DNA of 64,000 nt from Hyphomicrobiales bacterium (GTDB lineage Bacteria > Pseudomonadota > Alphaproteobacteria > Rhizobiales > Aestuariivirgaceae). This document shows positions 8,560 through 16,885 of this stretch, one piece after another (the first letter of the stretch is position 1; every line of letters starts with the position of its first letter). Where the stretch lies: the NCBI GenBank assembly GCA_016710435.1, contig JADJVV010000001.1, positions 186,001-250,000 of the forward strand, given 5' to 3'. A program made the translations under genes and the position numbers. Under the pieces are notes generated by a model, which did no database searches, was not told the DNA's origin, and worked only from the letters and a program-made list of their open reading frames with translations.

Positions 8560-9123
8560 TCAGCCGTAGAGGGCAGTGATCAACATGTTGATGTTGCCGT
8601 TGCGCTTGGCGAGGTAGTCGGTGAAGTCCTTGCGCTGGAAATTGGTGAGCCAGAAGCCCAGCACGCTCACGTCCCGCACCTTGTAGTGCCCGCCGCGCCA
8701 GACCAGCTTCCACGACACCGTGTAGGTCTGCCCCGTCATCAGGTAGACGCGGCTGGAAATCAGCACGTCCTTGTCCTTGTTCACCGAAGCGTCGCCCAGT
8801 TCATACTTCGCCACCGTGTAGTCACGCGAGCTCAGCGCGAAATAGCGGGCGAGATAGGTCGCCACGCCCTTCTGGTAACGCCCGCGCTGCGAGGCCTGCA
8901 GGCTGCCGCTGTATTTCCCCAGCGCGTCCTGGGCAATATCGGGAATGTCGGCATGGCGCTGCACCACGCGCAGGAAGGCGGCGACCGTTCCCTGGCGGTG
9001 GGCGGCAAGCATGTCCTTGGCCACCTGACGCATGTAGACAAGCGACGGGTGATCCTCGGCCAAGGCCGGTGCGGCGAGCAATGCGGTGGCGAACCCCGCA
9101 AGAACGGAACGGCGAGTGAGCAT
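8560..9123 (-). CDS. MlaC/Ttg2D-like periplasmic protein, copy 1
   Basis: 187 residues with a twin-arginine-like signal (MLTRRSVLAGFATALLAAPALA). The MlaC domain follows; this family carries phospholipids between inner and outer membranes for the Mla pathway. Typical features are the helical N-part (FLRVVQRHADIPDIAQDALGKY), the RYFALSSRDYTV block and the beta part (VSWKLVWRGGHYKVRDVSV). It lies 67 bp downstream of a second, diverged MlaC-like gene. No mlaE, mlaF or mlaD is in the window, so the pathway assignment is by family only. Confidence 0.85.
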   Translation of the reverse strand: MLTRRSVLAGFATALLAAPALAEDHPSLVYMRQVAKDMLAAHRQGTVAAFLRVVQRHADIPDIAQDALGKYSGSLQASQRGRYQKGVATYLARYFALSSRDYTVAKYELGDASVNKDKDVLISSRVYLMTGQTYTVSWKLVWRGGHYKVRDVSVLGFWLTNFQRKDFTDYLAKRNGNINMLITALYG

Positions 9124-9189
9124 GATTCGGTTTCTAACGCCGGAACTGTGGCGGTGCTAGGGTTAACAGATGTTGAACGGGCGGCAGAC

Positions 9190-9792
9190 CTACCAGGTCT
9201 CGGCTTCCCGCAGCATGGCATAGAGGGGCTCGAAGTTGCCCTTGGATTTCTTCAGTTCGTCGCTGAAACGCTGGCGCATGGCGCTGGACAGGCGAACCCC
9301 CAGCACGCTCAGGTCAACGATGCGGTAGCCGTCCCCCTGGGGCGAGAGGTACCAGACAATCGGCTCATCCGCGCCGGGCTTGACGATCTTGCTGTAGACC
9401 AGCAGGTACTTGCCCTGCTGCGCGGTGCGGTCCACCACGAAATCCTGGCCTTTGAAGTCATCCACGAACCAGGCAAACAGCGCCGCCGCATAGGTTGTGA
9501 CAAGATCGTTCAGCTTGTCCTTGTCGCCTGGAGGAAGCTGTTTCTGGTAGGTGCCGAGCGAGGCCATGGTGATGCCGCGCAGGTTCACATACTTGCTGAG
9601 CATTGCCGCGAACTTGTTCCGGGTGGCCTTGCCACGCGTCCCCGCATTGGCGAGACGCAACACTTCCTTGCCGATCTTGGCGACATAGGTTTCGGCCACC
9701 GCATCGGCGGTGGCATCGCCGGCGGTCACAGCGGAGGCCGCCGCAGCTGCCATAAGAGAAAGCGCAGCACGGCGCGAAAAAAGCGTGGTCAT
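9190..9792 (-). CDS. MlaC/Ttg2D-like periplasmic protein, copy 2
   Basis: About 200 residues with an N-terminal signal (RRAALSLMAAAAASAVTAGDA). The MlaC fold is seen in NKFAAMLSKYVNLRGITMASLG, FAWFVDDFKGQDFVV, and the closing block YRIVDLSVLGVRLSSAMRQRFSDEL trimmed by family comparison. It aligns by eye with the neighbouring copy (both have the VSVLG/LSVLG phrase before the last helices), but the two are clearly diverged, so this is an old duplication. ATG 9792 has AGGA at suitable distance; the ORF could also start at 9798. Confidence 0.83.
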   Translation of the reverse strand: MTTLFSRRAALSLMAAAAASAVTAGDATADAVAETYVAKIGKEVLRLANAGTRGKATRNKFAAMLSKYVNLRGITMASLGTYQKQLPPGDKDKLNDLVTTYAAALFAWFVDDFKGQDFVVDRTAQQGKYLLVYSKIVKPGADEPIVWYLSPQGDGYRIVDLSVLGVRLSSAMRQRFSDELKKSKGNFEPLYAMLREAETW

Positions 9793-9944
9793 GATCATCC
9801 TACGTTACTGCCTCTGATCCGGTTGCCCCGCTTCAGAACTCGCCCAGCGAAGTTACAGGGGTTATTGCGTCGAAATCAAGCCACCGTCACGGCGTAGTGC
9901 GTTTGCGACACTTTTCCGACAAATGCGAACAATGCTTTGCAATT

Positions 9945-9958
9945 CATATAAGGATATG
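9945..9958. promoter_or_regulatory. Palindromic operator candidate upstream of the arsR-methyltransferase/metF operon
   Basis: CATAT and ATATG arms flank an AAGG centre 23 bp before the start codon at 9982. Position and symmetry suit autoregulation by the ArsR-type regulator encoded immediately downstream. Family knowledge: SAH-responsive ArsR regulators (SahR type) bind AT-rich palindromes near methionine-cycle genes. Assignment to that class is inference. Confidence 0.5.
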
Positions 9959-9981
9959 TTTATGTCGTTTTGGAGGATGAC

Positions 9982-10971
9982 ATGGATGAATTGCTGGCCG
10001 GCCTGAAGGCGATTGCGGAGACGACTCGCATCCGCATTCTCTTCGTCCTCTCCCACGGCGAATTGAACGTGACCGAACTCACCCACATCCTCGGCCAAAG
10101 CCAGCCCCGCGTCAGCCGCCACCTGAAACTCATGGCGGAGGCCGGACTGCTGTCGCGAAACAAGGAAGGCAACTGGGTGCTCTTCCGCCTGCGCAACGAA
10201 GGATTGGGCGGAGCCCTCGCCCGTGCCCTCGTGGACATGCTGCCGGGAAGCGACGCCATCCTCACGGGTGATCTCGCCCGTCTCGACGAAGTACGCCGCC
10301 AGCGCGAGGAACGCGCCCAGGCCTATTTCAGCGCCAATGCCGAACACTGGTCCAACCTCCGCTCGCTCCACGTGGATGAAGCGAGCGTCGAGACCGCCAT
10401 GCAGGACCTGGCGGGCGCGCGCGGCATCAACACGCTGGTGGATCTGGGAACCGGCACCGGCCGGGTGCTGGAACTCTTCGGTCCGCTGGCGCAGGACCTC
10501 TATGGCATTGATGCCAGCCGCGAGATGCTCGCCATCGCCCGCTCCAACCTCGAGAAGCACGGCTTCCGCCAGGCGCAACTGCGCCAGGCCGACATCTATG
10601 CCCTGCCCCTCGCCGATGGCATGGCCGACCTCGTCACCATCCATCAGGTGCTGCACTTCCTCGATGAACCGCAACGCGCCATCCAGGAGGCCCGCCGCAT
10701 CCTGAGGTCCGGCGGCAAGTTGCTGATCGTCGACTTCGCACCCCATGACCTTGATGAATTGCGCGAGCACCATGCTCACCGCAGGCTTGGCATTTCTGCC
10801 GAACAGATGACCGCATGGCTCAAGCGCGCCAGCCTGAAACTGACGCGCCACGTCGTCCTCGATCCGCCCTGGCTCAAGTCACGCAAGGGTCTCACAGTGT
10901 CGCTCTGGCTGGCCGAAGCAGGCACGCCGGTACGCACGTCATTCCCCTCGCTTGCGGAGGTTTCGCGATGA
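9982..10971 (+). CDS. ArsR-family regulator fused to a SAM-dependent methyltransferase domain
   Basis: 329 residues in two domains. Residues 1-95 are an ArsR winged helix (LKAIAETTRIRILFVLSHG, LNVTELTHILGQSQPRVSRHL). Residues 130-310 are a class I methyltransferase with the SAM loop LVDLGTGTGRVLELF, followed by LYGIDASREMLAIAR and HQVLHFLDEP. Such fusions beside metF are known in alphaproteobacteria as candidate sensors of S-adenosyl-methionine or -homocysteine. ATG 9982 has a good GGAGG site (9972-9976). The stop overlaps the metF ATG as ATGA, so regulator and metF are co-translated. The role as a methionine-cycle regulator is inferred from domains and context. Confidence 0.88.
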   Translation: MDELLAGLKAIAETTRIRILFVLSHGELNVTELTHILGQSQPRVSRHLKLMAEAGLLSRNKEGNWVLFRLRNEGLGGALARALVDMLPGSDAILTGDLARLDEVRRQREERAQAYFSANAEHWSNLRSLHVDEASVETAMQDLAGARGINTLVDLGTGTGRVLELFGPLAQDLYGIDASREMLAIARSNLEKHGFRQAQLRQADIYALPLADGMADLVTIHQVLHFLDEPQRAIQEARRILRSGGKLLIVDFAPHDLDELREHHAHRRLGISAEQMTAWLKRASLKLTRHVVLDPPWLKSRKGLTVSLWLAEAGTPVRTSFPSLAEVSR

Positions 10972-11843
10972 CCAACACGCTGCGCGTCTCCTTCGAGTTC
11001 TTTCCGCCCAAGGTGGGCGATGCCGAGGACAGTTTCTGGGCGACCGTGCGCCGCCTGGAGACGATCGGGCCGGATTTCGTCTCCGTCACCTATGGCGCGG
11101 GCGGCACCACGCAGGACCGGACGCTCGCGACCCTCGCCCGCCTGACGGGGGAGACAACGCTCCGCGCCGCCGGCCATCTCACCTGTGTGGGCAAATCAAG
11201 GGACGAGGTGAACGCCGTCATCCGCGCCTACAAGGCCTCGGGCGTCAATCATATCGTCGCCCTTCGCGGTGATCCGCCGGGCGGCGTCGGCACGCGCTTC
11301 TCCCCGCACCCGGACGGCTACCGCAACGCCGCAGACCTCGTGCGCGGCATCCGCGAGATCGGCCAGTTCGACATCTCCGTCTCCGCCTATCCGGAGCGCC
11401 ACCCCGATTCCGTTTCCATCGAGGAAGACCTCGCCTTCATGGCCGACAAGGCGGAGAATGGCGCCACCCGGGCGCTGTCGCAGTTCTTTTTCCACAACGC
11501 TTTCTTCCTCCGCCTGCGCGACCGCATCGCCGCGCGCGGCATCAAGATCAATCTGGTGCCCGGCATCCTGCCCATCACCAACTTCGCCCGCGTCTGCGAG
11601 TTTGCGGCGAAGTGCGGCGCACATATTCCACCGGAACTGGAACAGCGCTTCGCCGGACTGGACAAGGATCCCGAGACGCGCAATCTCGTGGCCGCGATGG
11701 TGGCGGCCGAACAGGTGACTGCACTCCAGCGCGAAGGCGTCACGGATTTCCATTTCTACACGCTCAACCGCTCCGACCTCGTCTATGCCATCTGCCGCGT
11801 GCTGGGCCTTGGTGCGCCCGCGCAGGGCGAGGCGGCGGCCTGA
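10968..11843 (+). CDS. metF: 5,10-methylenetetrahydrofolate reductase
   Basis: MetF reduces 5,10-methylene-THF to 5-methyl-THF with FAD, supplying methyl groups for methionine synthesis. The 291-residue protein has the family start VSFEFFPPKVGDAE, TYGAGGTTQDRT, HIVALRGDPP, FDISVSAYPERHP and the C-terminal FHFYTLNRSDL. The family glutamate lies in SFEFFPPK. The start is fixed by the ATGA overlap with the upstream regulator and a GGAGG ribosome site. MetH is not in the window. Confidence 0.96.
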   Translation: MTNTLRVSFEFFPPKVGDAEDSFWATVRRLETIGPDFVSVTYGAGGTTQDRTLATLARLTGETTLRAAGHLTCVGKSRDEVNAVIRAYKASGVNHIVALRGDPPGGVGTRFSPHPDGYRNAADLVRGIREIGQFDISVSAYPERHPDSVSIEEDLAFMADKAENGATRALSQFFFHNAFFLRLRDRIAARGIKINLVPGILPITNFARVCEFAAKCGAHIPPELEQRFAGLDKDPETRNLVAAMVAAEQVTALQREGVTDFHFYTLNRSDLVYAICRVLGLGAPAQGEAAA

Positions 11844-11854
11844 GGGCGCGCTCC

Positions 11855-12535
11855 ATGGTCAACCTGCACCCCAGCTGGCTTTCGGTGTTGCAGCCGCAAT
11901 TCGACGCGCCGCATATGGTGAACCTGCGCGCATTCCTTGCGCAGGAGCGCGAGGCCGGAAAGCGCATCTTTCCCAAGGGCAGCGAATGGTTTCATGCGCT
12001 CGATGCCACGCCGCTGGACCAGGTGCGCGTCGTCATTCTCGGGCAGGACCCTTATCACGGCGAGGGACAAGCACACGGATTGTGCTTCTCGGTGAAGCCG
12101 GGCGTGCCCCCGCCGCCCTCGCTGGTAAACATCTACAAGGAACTGCAATCCGACCTGGGCTACCCGCCACCGCGCCACGGCCATCTCGAACACTGGGCGC
12201 GGCAAGGCGTATTGATGCTGAATGCGGTGCTGACGGTGGAAGCAAACCGCGCCGCCTCGCACCAAGGCAAGGGCTGGGAGACGTTCACCGACGAGGTCGT
12301 GAAGCAGGTGAACAATCTCGGCCGCCCGGTCGTGTTCATCCTGTGGGGATCATACGCGCAGAAGAAGGCGGCCTTCGTGGATACGTCGCGCCATCACGTG
12401 ATCAAGTCACCGCATCCCTCGCCGCTCTCCGCCTATAACGGCTTCTTCGGCTCCAGGCCCTTCTCGCGCACCAATGCATTCCTGCGCGACCATGGCCAGC
12501 CGGAAATCGACTGGCGCCTGCCCGAGACGGCCTGA
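11855..12535 (+). CDS. ung: Uracil-DNA glycosylase, family 1
   Basis: Ung removes uracil from DNA and starts base-excision repair. The 226-residue protein carries the catalytic water-activating loop VVILGQDPYHGEGQAHGL (about 60-77) and the minor-groove loop HPSPLSAYNGFFG near 183-195. VLMLNAVLTVE and VFILWGSYAQKK are further family blocks. The frame continues upstream into metF, but the ATG at 11855, 11 bp after the metF stop, gives the correct N-terminus. It is co-directional with metF and convergent with the E2 gene, whose stop is adjacent. Confidence 0.96.
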   Translation: MVNLHPSWLSVLQPQFDAPHMVNLRAFLAQEREAGKRIFPKGSEWFHALDATPLDQVRVVILGQDPYHGEGQAHGLCFSVKPGVPPPPSLVNIYKELQSDLGYPPPRHGHLEHWARQGVLMLNAVLTVEANRAASHQGKGWETFTDEVVKQVNNLGRPVVFILWGSYAQKKAAFVDTSRHHVIKSPHPSPLSAYNGFFGSRPFSRTNAFLRDHGQPEIDWRLPETA

Positions 12536-13807
12536 TCAGGCCATCATCAGCGCCGGCTCTTCCACGAATTCACGGAACGCCTTGAGCAGCTCCGCGCCAA
12601 CCGCGCCATCAACGGCGCGGTGATCGCACGAGAGCGTTACCTTCATCTGCGTCTTGAGCACGGGCTGGCGATTGACCGGCACGAAGGTTTCAACACCGGC
12701 ACCCACCGCGAGGATCGTCGCATGCGGCGGATTGATGATCGCGTTGAATTGCTCAACGCCGAACATGCCAAGGTTGGAAACAGCCGTGGTGCCGCCCTGA
12801 TAATCCGCAGGCTTCAACTGGCGCGACCGCGCCTTGGCCGCCAGCGTCTTCATCTCGATGGAAATCTGCGACAGGGATTTTGTTTCGGCAGCGCGCACGA
12901 CGGGCGTGAACAGGCCGCCGTCGACCGACACCGCAACGCCCACATCGCTCACCTGATGCTGCAGGATGCCCTCATCGGTAAAGGTGACGTTCGCGGCGGG
13001 CACGCGTTGCAAGGCGAGCGCCAAGGCCTTGATGACGAAATCATTGACCGACAGCTTCCAGGCCGGAGTCTTGTCGGCTGTCTTCGGCGCATGGGCGTTC
13101 AGCCGCTCGCGCACCGCCAGCAATTCATCCAGCGTGCAGGTTGCCGTCAGATAGAAGTGCGGAACCGTCTGCTTCGATTGCACCAGGCGCTGGGCAATGG
13201 TGCGCCGCATGCCGTCAAGCGGCGTGACGCTGAACGATCCGGGCGGATAGAGCGCACGCACGGCATCGCCGTCCATGCCGGCCGCAAGCGCCGTGGCACC
13301 CGGGGCCTTCGCCGATACTGCCTTGGCCGTTGCAAGATCGGCGGACACGATGCGCCCGCGCGGACCCGAGCCCGAGAGCGCAGCAAGGGCGATGCCCTGC
13401 TGTTTCGCCAGCCTTCGCGCCAGCGGAGTGGCCCGCACCTTGCCATTCGCATCAGTCGCTGGGGCGGCAGCGGCAGGCTGTGCCGCCGCAGTCTTCGCAA
13501 CCTCGGCCGCAGCGGGCGCAGCGGCAGCAGGTGCGGCCACACCACCGGTGAACGGCTTGGCCTCTTCGCCCGCGCCATAGACCATCGCGACGACGGTGCC
13601 GATCGGTACCACGGCCTTCACCGGCGCATTGCCAATCCTGATCACGCCTTCGGCAGGGCTTTCGATTTCCATCGCCGCCTTGTCGGTCTCGATGTCGAAG
13701 AGAGGTTGGCCCTTCTTCACCGTGTCCCCGTCCTTCACATGCCATACGGCAATGGTGCCGGTGCTCATGTCCATGTCGACCTTGGGGAGAATGACTTCGG
13801 TGGCCAT
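12536..13807 (-). CDS. Dihydrolipoamide acyltransferase (E2) of a 2-oxoacid dehydrogenase complex
   Basis: 423 residues in the E2 order. One lipoyl domain lies at 1-75 (DIETDKAAMEIESPAEG, lipoylated lysine in TDKA). An Ala/Pro-rich linker follows, then an E1/E3-binding domain (about 123-160, ATPLARRLAKQQGI and SGSGPRGRIVSADL), then the catalytic domain ending SCDHRAVDGAVGAE with the active HxxxDG histidine. The substrate is either pyruvate or acetoin. The partner genes resemble the short AcoA/AcoB-type E1 subunits, but E1/E2 of pyruvate dehydrogenase look the same at this level. It is the last gene of the E1alpha-E1beta-E2 operon, and no E3 gene follows. Confidence 0.92.
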   Translation of the reverse strand: MATEVILPKVDMDMSTGTIAVWHVKDGDTVKKGQPLFDIETDKAAMEIESPAEGVIRIGNAPVKAVVPIGTVVAMVYGAGEEAKPFTGGVAAPAAAAPAAAEVAKTAAAQPAAAAPATDANGKVRATPLARRLAKQQGIALAALSGSGPRGRIVSADLATAKAVSAKAPGATALAAGMDGDAVRALYPPGSFSVTPLDGMRRTIAQRLVQSKQTVPHFYLTATCTLDELLAVRERLNAHAPKTADKTPAWKLSVNDFVIKALALALQRVPAANVTFTDEGILQHQVSDVGVAVSVDGGLFTPVVRAAETKSLSQISIEMKTLAAKARSRQLKPADYQGGTTAVSNLGMFGVEQFNAIINPPHATILAVGAGVETFVPVNRQPVLKTQMKVTLSCDHRAVDGAVGAELLKAFREFVEEPALMMA

Positions 13808-13808
13808 G

Positions 13809-14804
13809 TCAGATCTTGCCCTTCACGAGGTCCCGCAAGGCCGCGACGATGCCATCGGTCTGCGGCACGGCGGCCTTTTCCAGGATAGGGCTGTAGGGGA
13901 TCGGACTTTCCGCCCCGCCCATGCGCAGGATCGGCGCATCGAGGTAGTCAAAGGCTTCGCTCTCGGCCACCAGTGCAGAAATTTCCGCGCCGATGCCCAG
14001 CGTCTTCACGCCTTCATAGATGCAGGCGAGGCGCGAGGTCTTCTTCACGCTTTCGATGATGGTTGCGCCGTCGATAGGACGGATGGTGCGGAGGTCGATC
14101 ACTTCGATGTCGATGCCTTCCTTGGCGAGTTCCTCCGCCGCCTCAAGCGCCTTGTGCACCATGATGGCGGCGGCAACGACCGTGGCATCCTTGCCCGGGC
14201 GGCGAACGACCGCCTTGCCGATGGGCGTGCGGTACATTTCGGCGGGCACATGGCCCTTCACCTTGTAGAGCAGCTTGTGTTCGAACACGAGAACCGGATC
14301 CGGATCCTCGATTGCCGCCAGCAGCAGGCCCTTGGCGTCTTCCGGCGTGGAGGCTTCCACCACCTTGAGACCCGGCACATGCCCGAACCACGCCTCCAGC
14401 GATTGCGAATGCTGGGCCGCCGCACCGGTGCCCGAGCCGCAGGGCATGCGGAACACCACGGGCACGGAAACCTTGCCACCCAGCATGAAGCGCATCTTGG
14501 CGGCCTGGTTGACGATCTGCTCCATCGCCAGCGTGGCGAAATCGGAGAACTGGAATTCATACACGGGACGCGCGCCCGCAACCGCCGCGCCCACGGCAAG
14601 GCCGGCACCGCCCAGTTCGGCAATCGGCGTGTCGCGTACGCGGTCTTCGCCGAATTTCTGGACGAGATCACCCGTCACCTGGAACGCGCCGCCATAGACA
14701 CCGATGTCCTCGCCCATGAGGAACACGCGCTCGTCGGCCTCCATGGCCTGCGCCAGTGCTTCCTGCACGGCGGCGGAAAAGCTGAGTTCACGAACCTCGC
14801 TCAT
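13809..14804 (-). CDS. 2-oxoacid dehydrogenase E1 component, beta subunit
   Basis: 331 residues. E1 beta forms half of the thiamine-diphosphate site of the E1 heterotetramer. Family blocks are FLMGEDIGVYGGAFQVTGDL (about 27-46), RVRDTPIAELGGAGLAVGAA, EFQFSDFATLAMEQIVNQAAK, and EVIDLRTIRPID near 240. It lacks the N-terminal lipoyl domain found in the main rhizobial PdhB, so it may serve a second complex such as an acetoin dehydrogenase. The start overlaps the E1 alpha stop (ATGA) and the stop lies 1 bp before the E2 start codon region, indicating coupled expression. Confidence 0.92.
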   Translation of the reverse strand: MSEVRELSFSAAVQEALAQAMEADERVFLMGEDIGVYGGAFQVTGDLVQKFGEDRVRDTPIAELGGAGLAVGAAVAGARPVYEFQFSDFATLAMEQIVNQAAKMRFMLGGKVSVPVVFRMPCGSGTGAAAQHSQSLEAWFGHVPGLKVVEASTPEDAKGLLLAAIEDPDPVLVFEHKLLYKVKGHVPAEMYRTPIGKAVVRRPGKDATVVAAAIMVHKALEAAEELAKEGIDIEVIDLRTIRPIDGATIIESVKKTSRLACIYEGVKTLGIGAEISALVAESEAFDYLDAPILRMGGAESPIPYSPILEKAAVPQTDGIVAALRDLVKGKI

Positions 14805-15850
14805 GCCTCAACTCCCATCGCAATATCATCTGTTGTGGTGACGCCGCGCAGCAGGCTGTCGGTGACCGGATTGGTTCCCTGCGTGGCGAAGGTGAAGGCG
14901 TCCTGGATTTCTTTCTCCACCGACTCACGGATGGCGCTGATCTCGTCGCTCGACGCAATACCGTGGGCCTCAAGTTCCTTTTCGAACATCGGGATAGGGT
15001 CCTTGCCCTTCCATTCCTCGATCTCGTCCTTGCTGCGGTAGCGGTTGCGGTCCGAGCGCGAATGGCCCTTGGTGCGGTAGGTCTTGCATTCAACCAGGCT
15101 CGGGCCTTCTCCGTTGCGCGCCCTCTCGATGGCGGCGGAAACGGCTTCGTTCACATCGGCGATATTGTTGCCGTCCACGATCGTGCCCGGCATGTTGTAG
15201 GCAGCGGCCCGCATGGCCACGTCCTTCACCGCGGTGGACCGCGCCGTCGAAACCGACATGCCGTACTGGTTGTTCTCGCACACATAGACGACCGGCAACT
15301 TCCACACCGCCGCCATGTTGAGCGACTCATGGAAGGCCCCTTCGTTCTGCGCGCCGTCGCCGAAGAAGCACACCGCAACATCCTTGCCCTTGCGCTGCTT
15401 GATGGCAAGTGCGGCACCGGTGGCCAGCGGCAGCCCGCCGCCCACGATGCCGTTGGCGCCGAGGTTCCCCGTCGCAGGATCAGCGATATGCATGGAGCCG
15501 CCCCGGCCGCGGCAATATCCTTCTTCCTTGCCGAAGAATTCGGCGAACATGAATTTCACGTCGGCACCCTTGCCGATGCAGTGGCCGTGTCCGCGGTGCG
15601 TGGAGGTGATGTAGTCGGCATTGCTGAGGTCCATGCAGGCCCCCACCGCCGTTGCTTCCTGCCCCACGGAAAGATGCATGGTGCCGTGGGTGAGGCCACG
15701 CACGTAGCTCTCTTCCGCCATTTCCTCGAAGCGGCGGATGAGGTGCATGCGACGCAGCGCGTCCTTGAGCTGCGCGGTGGAATGTTTCGCGTAAAACGGA
15801 CGCGCGTTCTTGCCTTGCGCTGCCGCAGGTCCGGAGGATTTGCTTGCCAT
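14801..15850 (-). CDS. 2-oxoacid dehydrogenase E1 component, alpha subunit
   Basis: 349 residues. E1 alpha binds thiamine diphosphate and decarboxylates the 2-oxoacid. The ThDP motif GDGAQNEGAFHESLNMAA (GDG...N) is clear near 165-182. The phosphorylation-loop equivalent YRTKGHSRSDRNRYR and the HRGHGHCIGKGAD block are also present. An N-terminal 20-residue basic extension (KSSGPAAAQGKNARPFYAKH) precedes the domain. It is the first gene of the operon, transcribed divergently from glpR across a 248-bp gap holding candidate operators. Confidence 0.93.
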   Translation of the reverse strand: MASKSSGPAAAQGKNARPFYAKHSTAQLKDALRRMHLIRRFEEMAEESYVRGLTHGTMHLSVGQEATAVGACMDLSNADYITSTHRGHGHCIGKGADVKFMFAEFFGKEEGYCRGRGGSMHIADPATGNLGANGIVGGGLPLATGAALAIKQRKGKDVAVCFFGDGAQNEGAFHESLNMAAVWKLPVVYVCENNQYGMSVSTARSTAVKDVAMRAAAYNMPGTIVDGNNIADVNEAVSAAIERARNGEGPSLVECKTYRTKGHSRSDRNRYRSKDEIEEWKGKDPIPMFEKELEAHGIASSDEISAIRESVEKEIQDAFTFATQGTNPVTDSLLRGVTTTDDIAMGVEA

Positions 15851-16011
15851 GGGTGCCCTTCGCGTGGCGGGCCAAAAGCCCGGTTTGAAGATTTCGACCC
15901 TTATGTTCCTTTTCGCACCGCAACGTCAATATGTATCAGAATACAGAACCGCAAGGCTGGCCTGCCGCGGCGGAATGGAAAGACAAACGAACGCCCCGAC
16001 GTGCTGCAACG

Positions 16012-16067
16012 CACAAAACAAAGACGAAATGAAAATTTCCTGGTGCAAACGAAAGGAAATGAAAGTA
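16012..16067. promoter_or_regulatory. Two GAAA-repeat clusters, candidate GlpR/DeoR-type operators
   Basis: Between the divergent E1 alpha and glpR genes, two short clusters of repeated (A)CGAAA/TGAAA units occur: 16012-16040 (ACAAAGACGAAATGAAAA) and 16045-16067 (AAACGAAAGGAAATGAAAG). DeoR/GlpR-type repressors in alphaproteobacteria bind direct repeats of TTTCGTTT-like units, which is the reverse complement. Autoregulation of glpR-glpD-glpK is the simplest reading; control of the dehydrogenase operon is possible. Confidence 0.5.
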
Positions 16068-16098
16068 TGACCTCTCTCGTCTTGATGTTTTCACTGTC

Positions 16099-16884
16099 AT
16101 GTTTGCTCTCTCACCCCGCCAGCAACAGATCCTGATCCTCGCCCGCCAGACCGGCGCCGTCGGCGTGGACGAACTCGCCGAGCGCTTCGAAGTCACACCC
16201 CAGACCATCCGCAAGGACCTGAACGAACTCTGCGATGGCCGGCTCCTCTCGCGCACCCATGGCGGCGCCATGCTGTCGTCGGGTGTGGAGAACATGGCCT
16301 ATGAGGCCCGCCGCCAGATCGCGTCGCTGGAGAAGGCGATGATCGGCCGCCGCGCCGCACAACTCATTCCCAACAATTCGTCGCTCTTCATCAACATTGG
16401 CACGACGACCGAGGAAGTGGCCCGCGCCCTCATCCACCACGAGGGGCTGCTGGTCATCACCAACAACATTCACGTGGCCCAGACGCTGCTGCCTTCGCCC
16501 CGCATCGAAGTCATCATCGTTGGCGGCTCCATCCGCCACAGCGATGGCGGCATCGTGGGCGAGTCGACCGTCGACACCATCCGCCAGTTCAAGGTCGATC
16601 ATGCCGTGATGGGCGTGTCAGCCATCGACGAAGACGGCTCGCTCCTCGACTTCGACGTTCGCGAAGTGCGCGCCGCGCAGGCCATCATGGAAAACGCCCG
16701 CAACGTCATCCTCGTGGCCGACGCCACCAAATTCACGCGCTCCGCGCCAGTCCGCATCGGCCACATGTCGATGACCAATGCCTTCGTGACCGACCGCGAG
16801 CCCCCCGACCCCATCATGGAAATCTGCCGCAGCAAGGGTGTGAACCTTGAACTGGCAACAGAAAAGACCGAGGCAAGCCCCTGA
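16099..16884 (+). CDS. glpR: DeoR-family repressor of glycerol catabolism (GlpR)
   Basis: 261 residues. An N-terminal DeoR helix-turn-helix (LSPRQQQILILARQTGAVGV then FEVTPQTIRKDLNELC, THGGA) is followed by a DeoR sensor domain related to sugar isomerases (LFINIGTTTEEVARAL, VVGG-type IIVGGSIRHSDGGIVG, and VILVADATKF). GlpR repressors respond to glycerol-3-phosphate. The identity as GlpR rests on being directly upstream of glpD (1-bp gap) and glpK. ATG 16099 is the first start with the family N-terminus. Confidence 0.9.
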   Translation: MFALSPRQQQILILARQTGAVGVDELAERFEVTPQTIRKDLNELCDGRLLSRTHGGAMLSSGVENMAYEARRQIASLEKAMIGRRAAQLIPNNSSLFINIGTTTEEVARALIHHEGLLVITNNIHVAQTLLPSPRIEVIIVGGSIRHSDGGIVGESTVDTIRQFKVDHAVMGVSAIDEDGSLLDFDVREVRAAQAIMENARNVILVADATKFTRSAPVRIGHMSMTNAFVTDREPPDPIMEICRSKGVNLELATEKTEASP

Positions 16885-16885
16885 C

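Noticed and set aside
12536..15850. Missing E3 gene treated as a truncation of the dehydrogenase operon
   Set aside because: E2 ends cleanly and is followed immediately by the convergent ung; E3 is often supplied from elsewhere.
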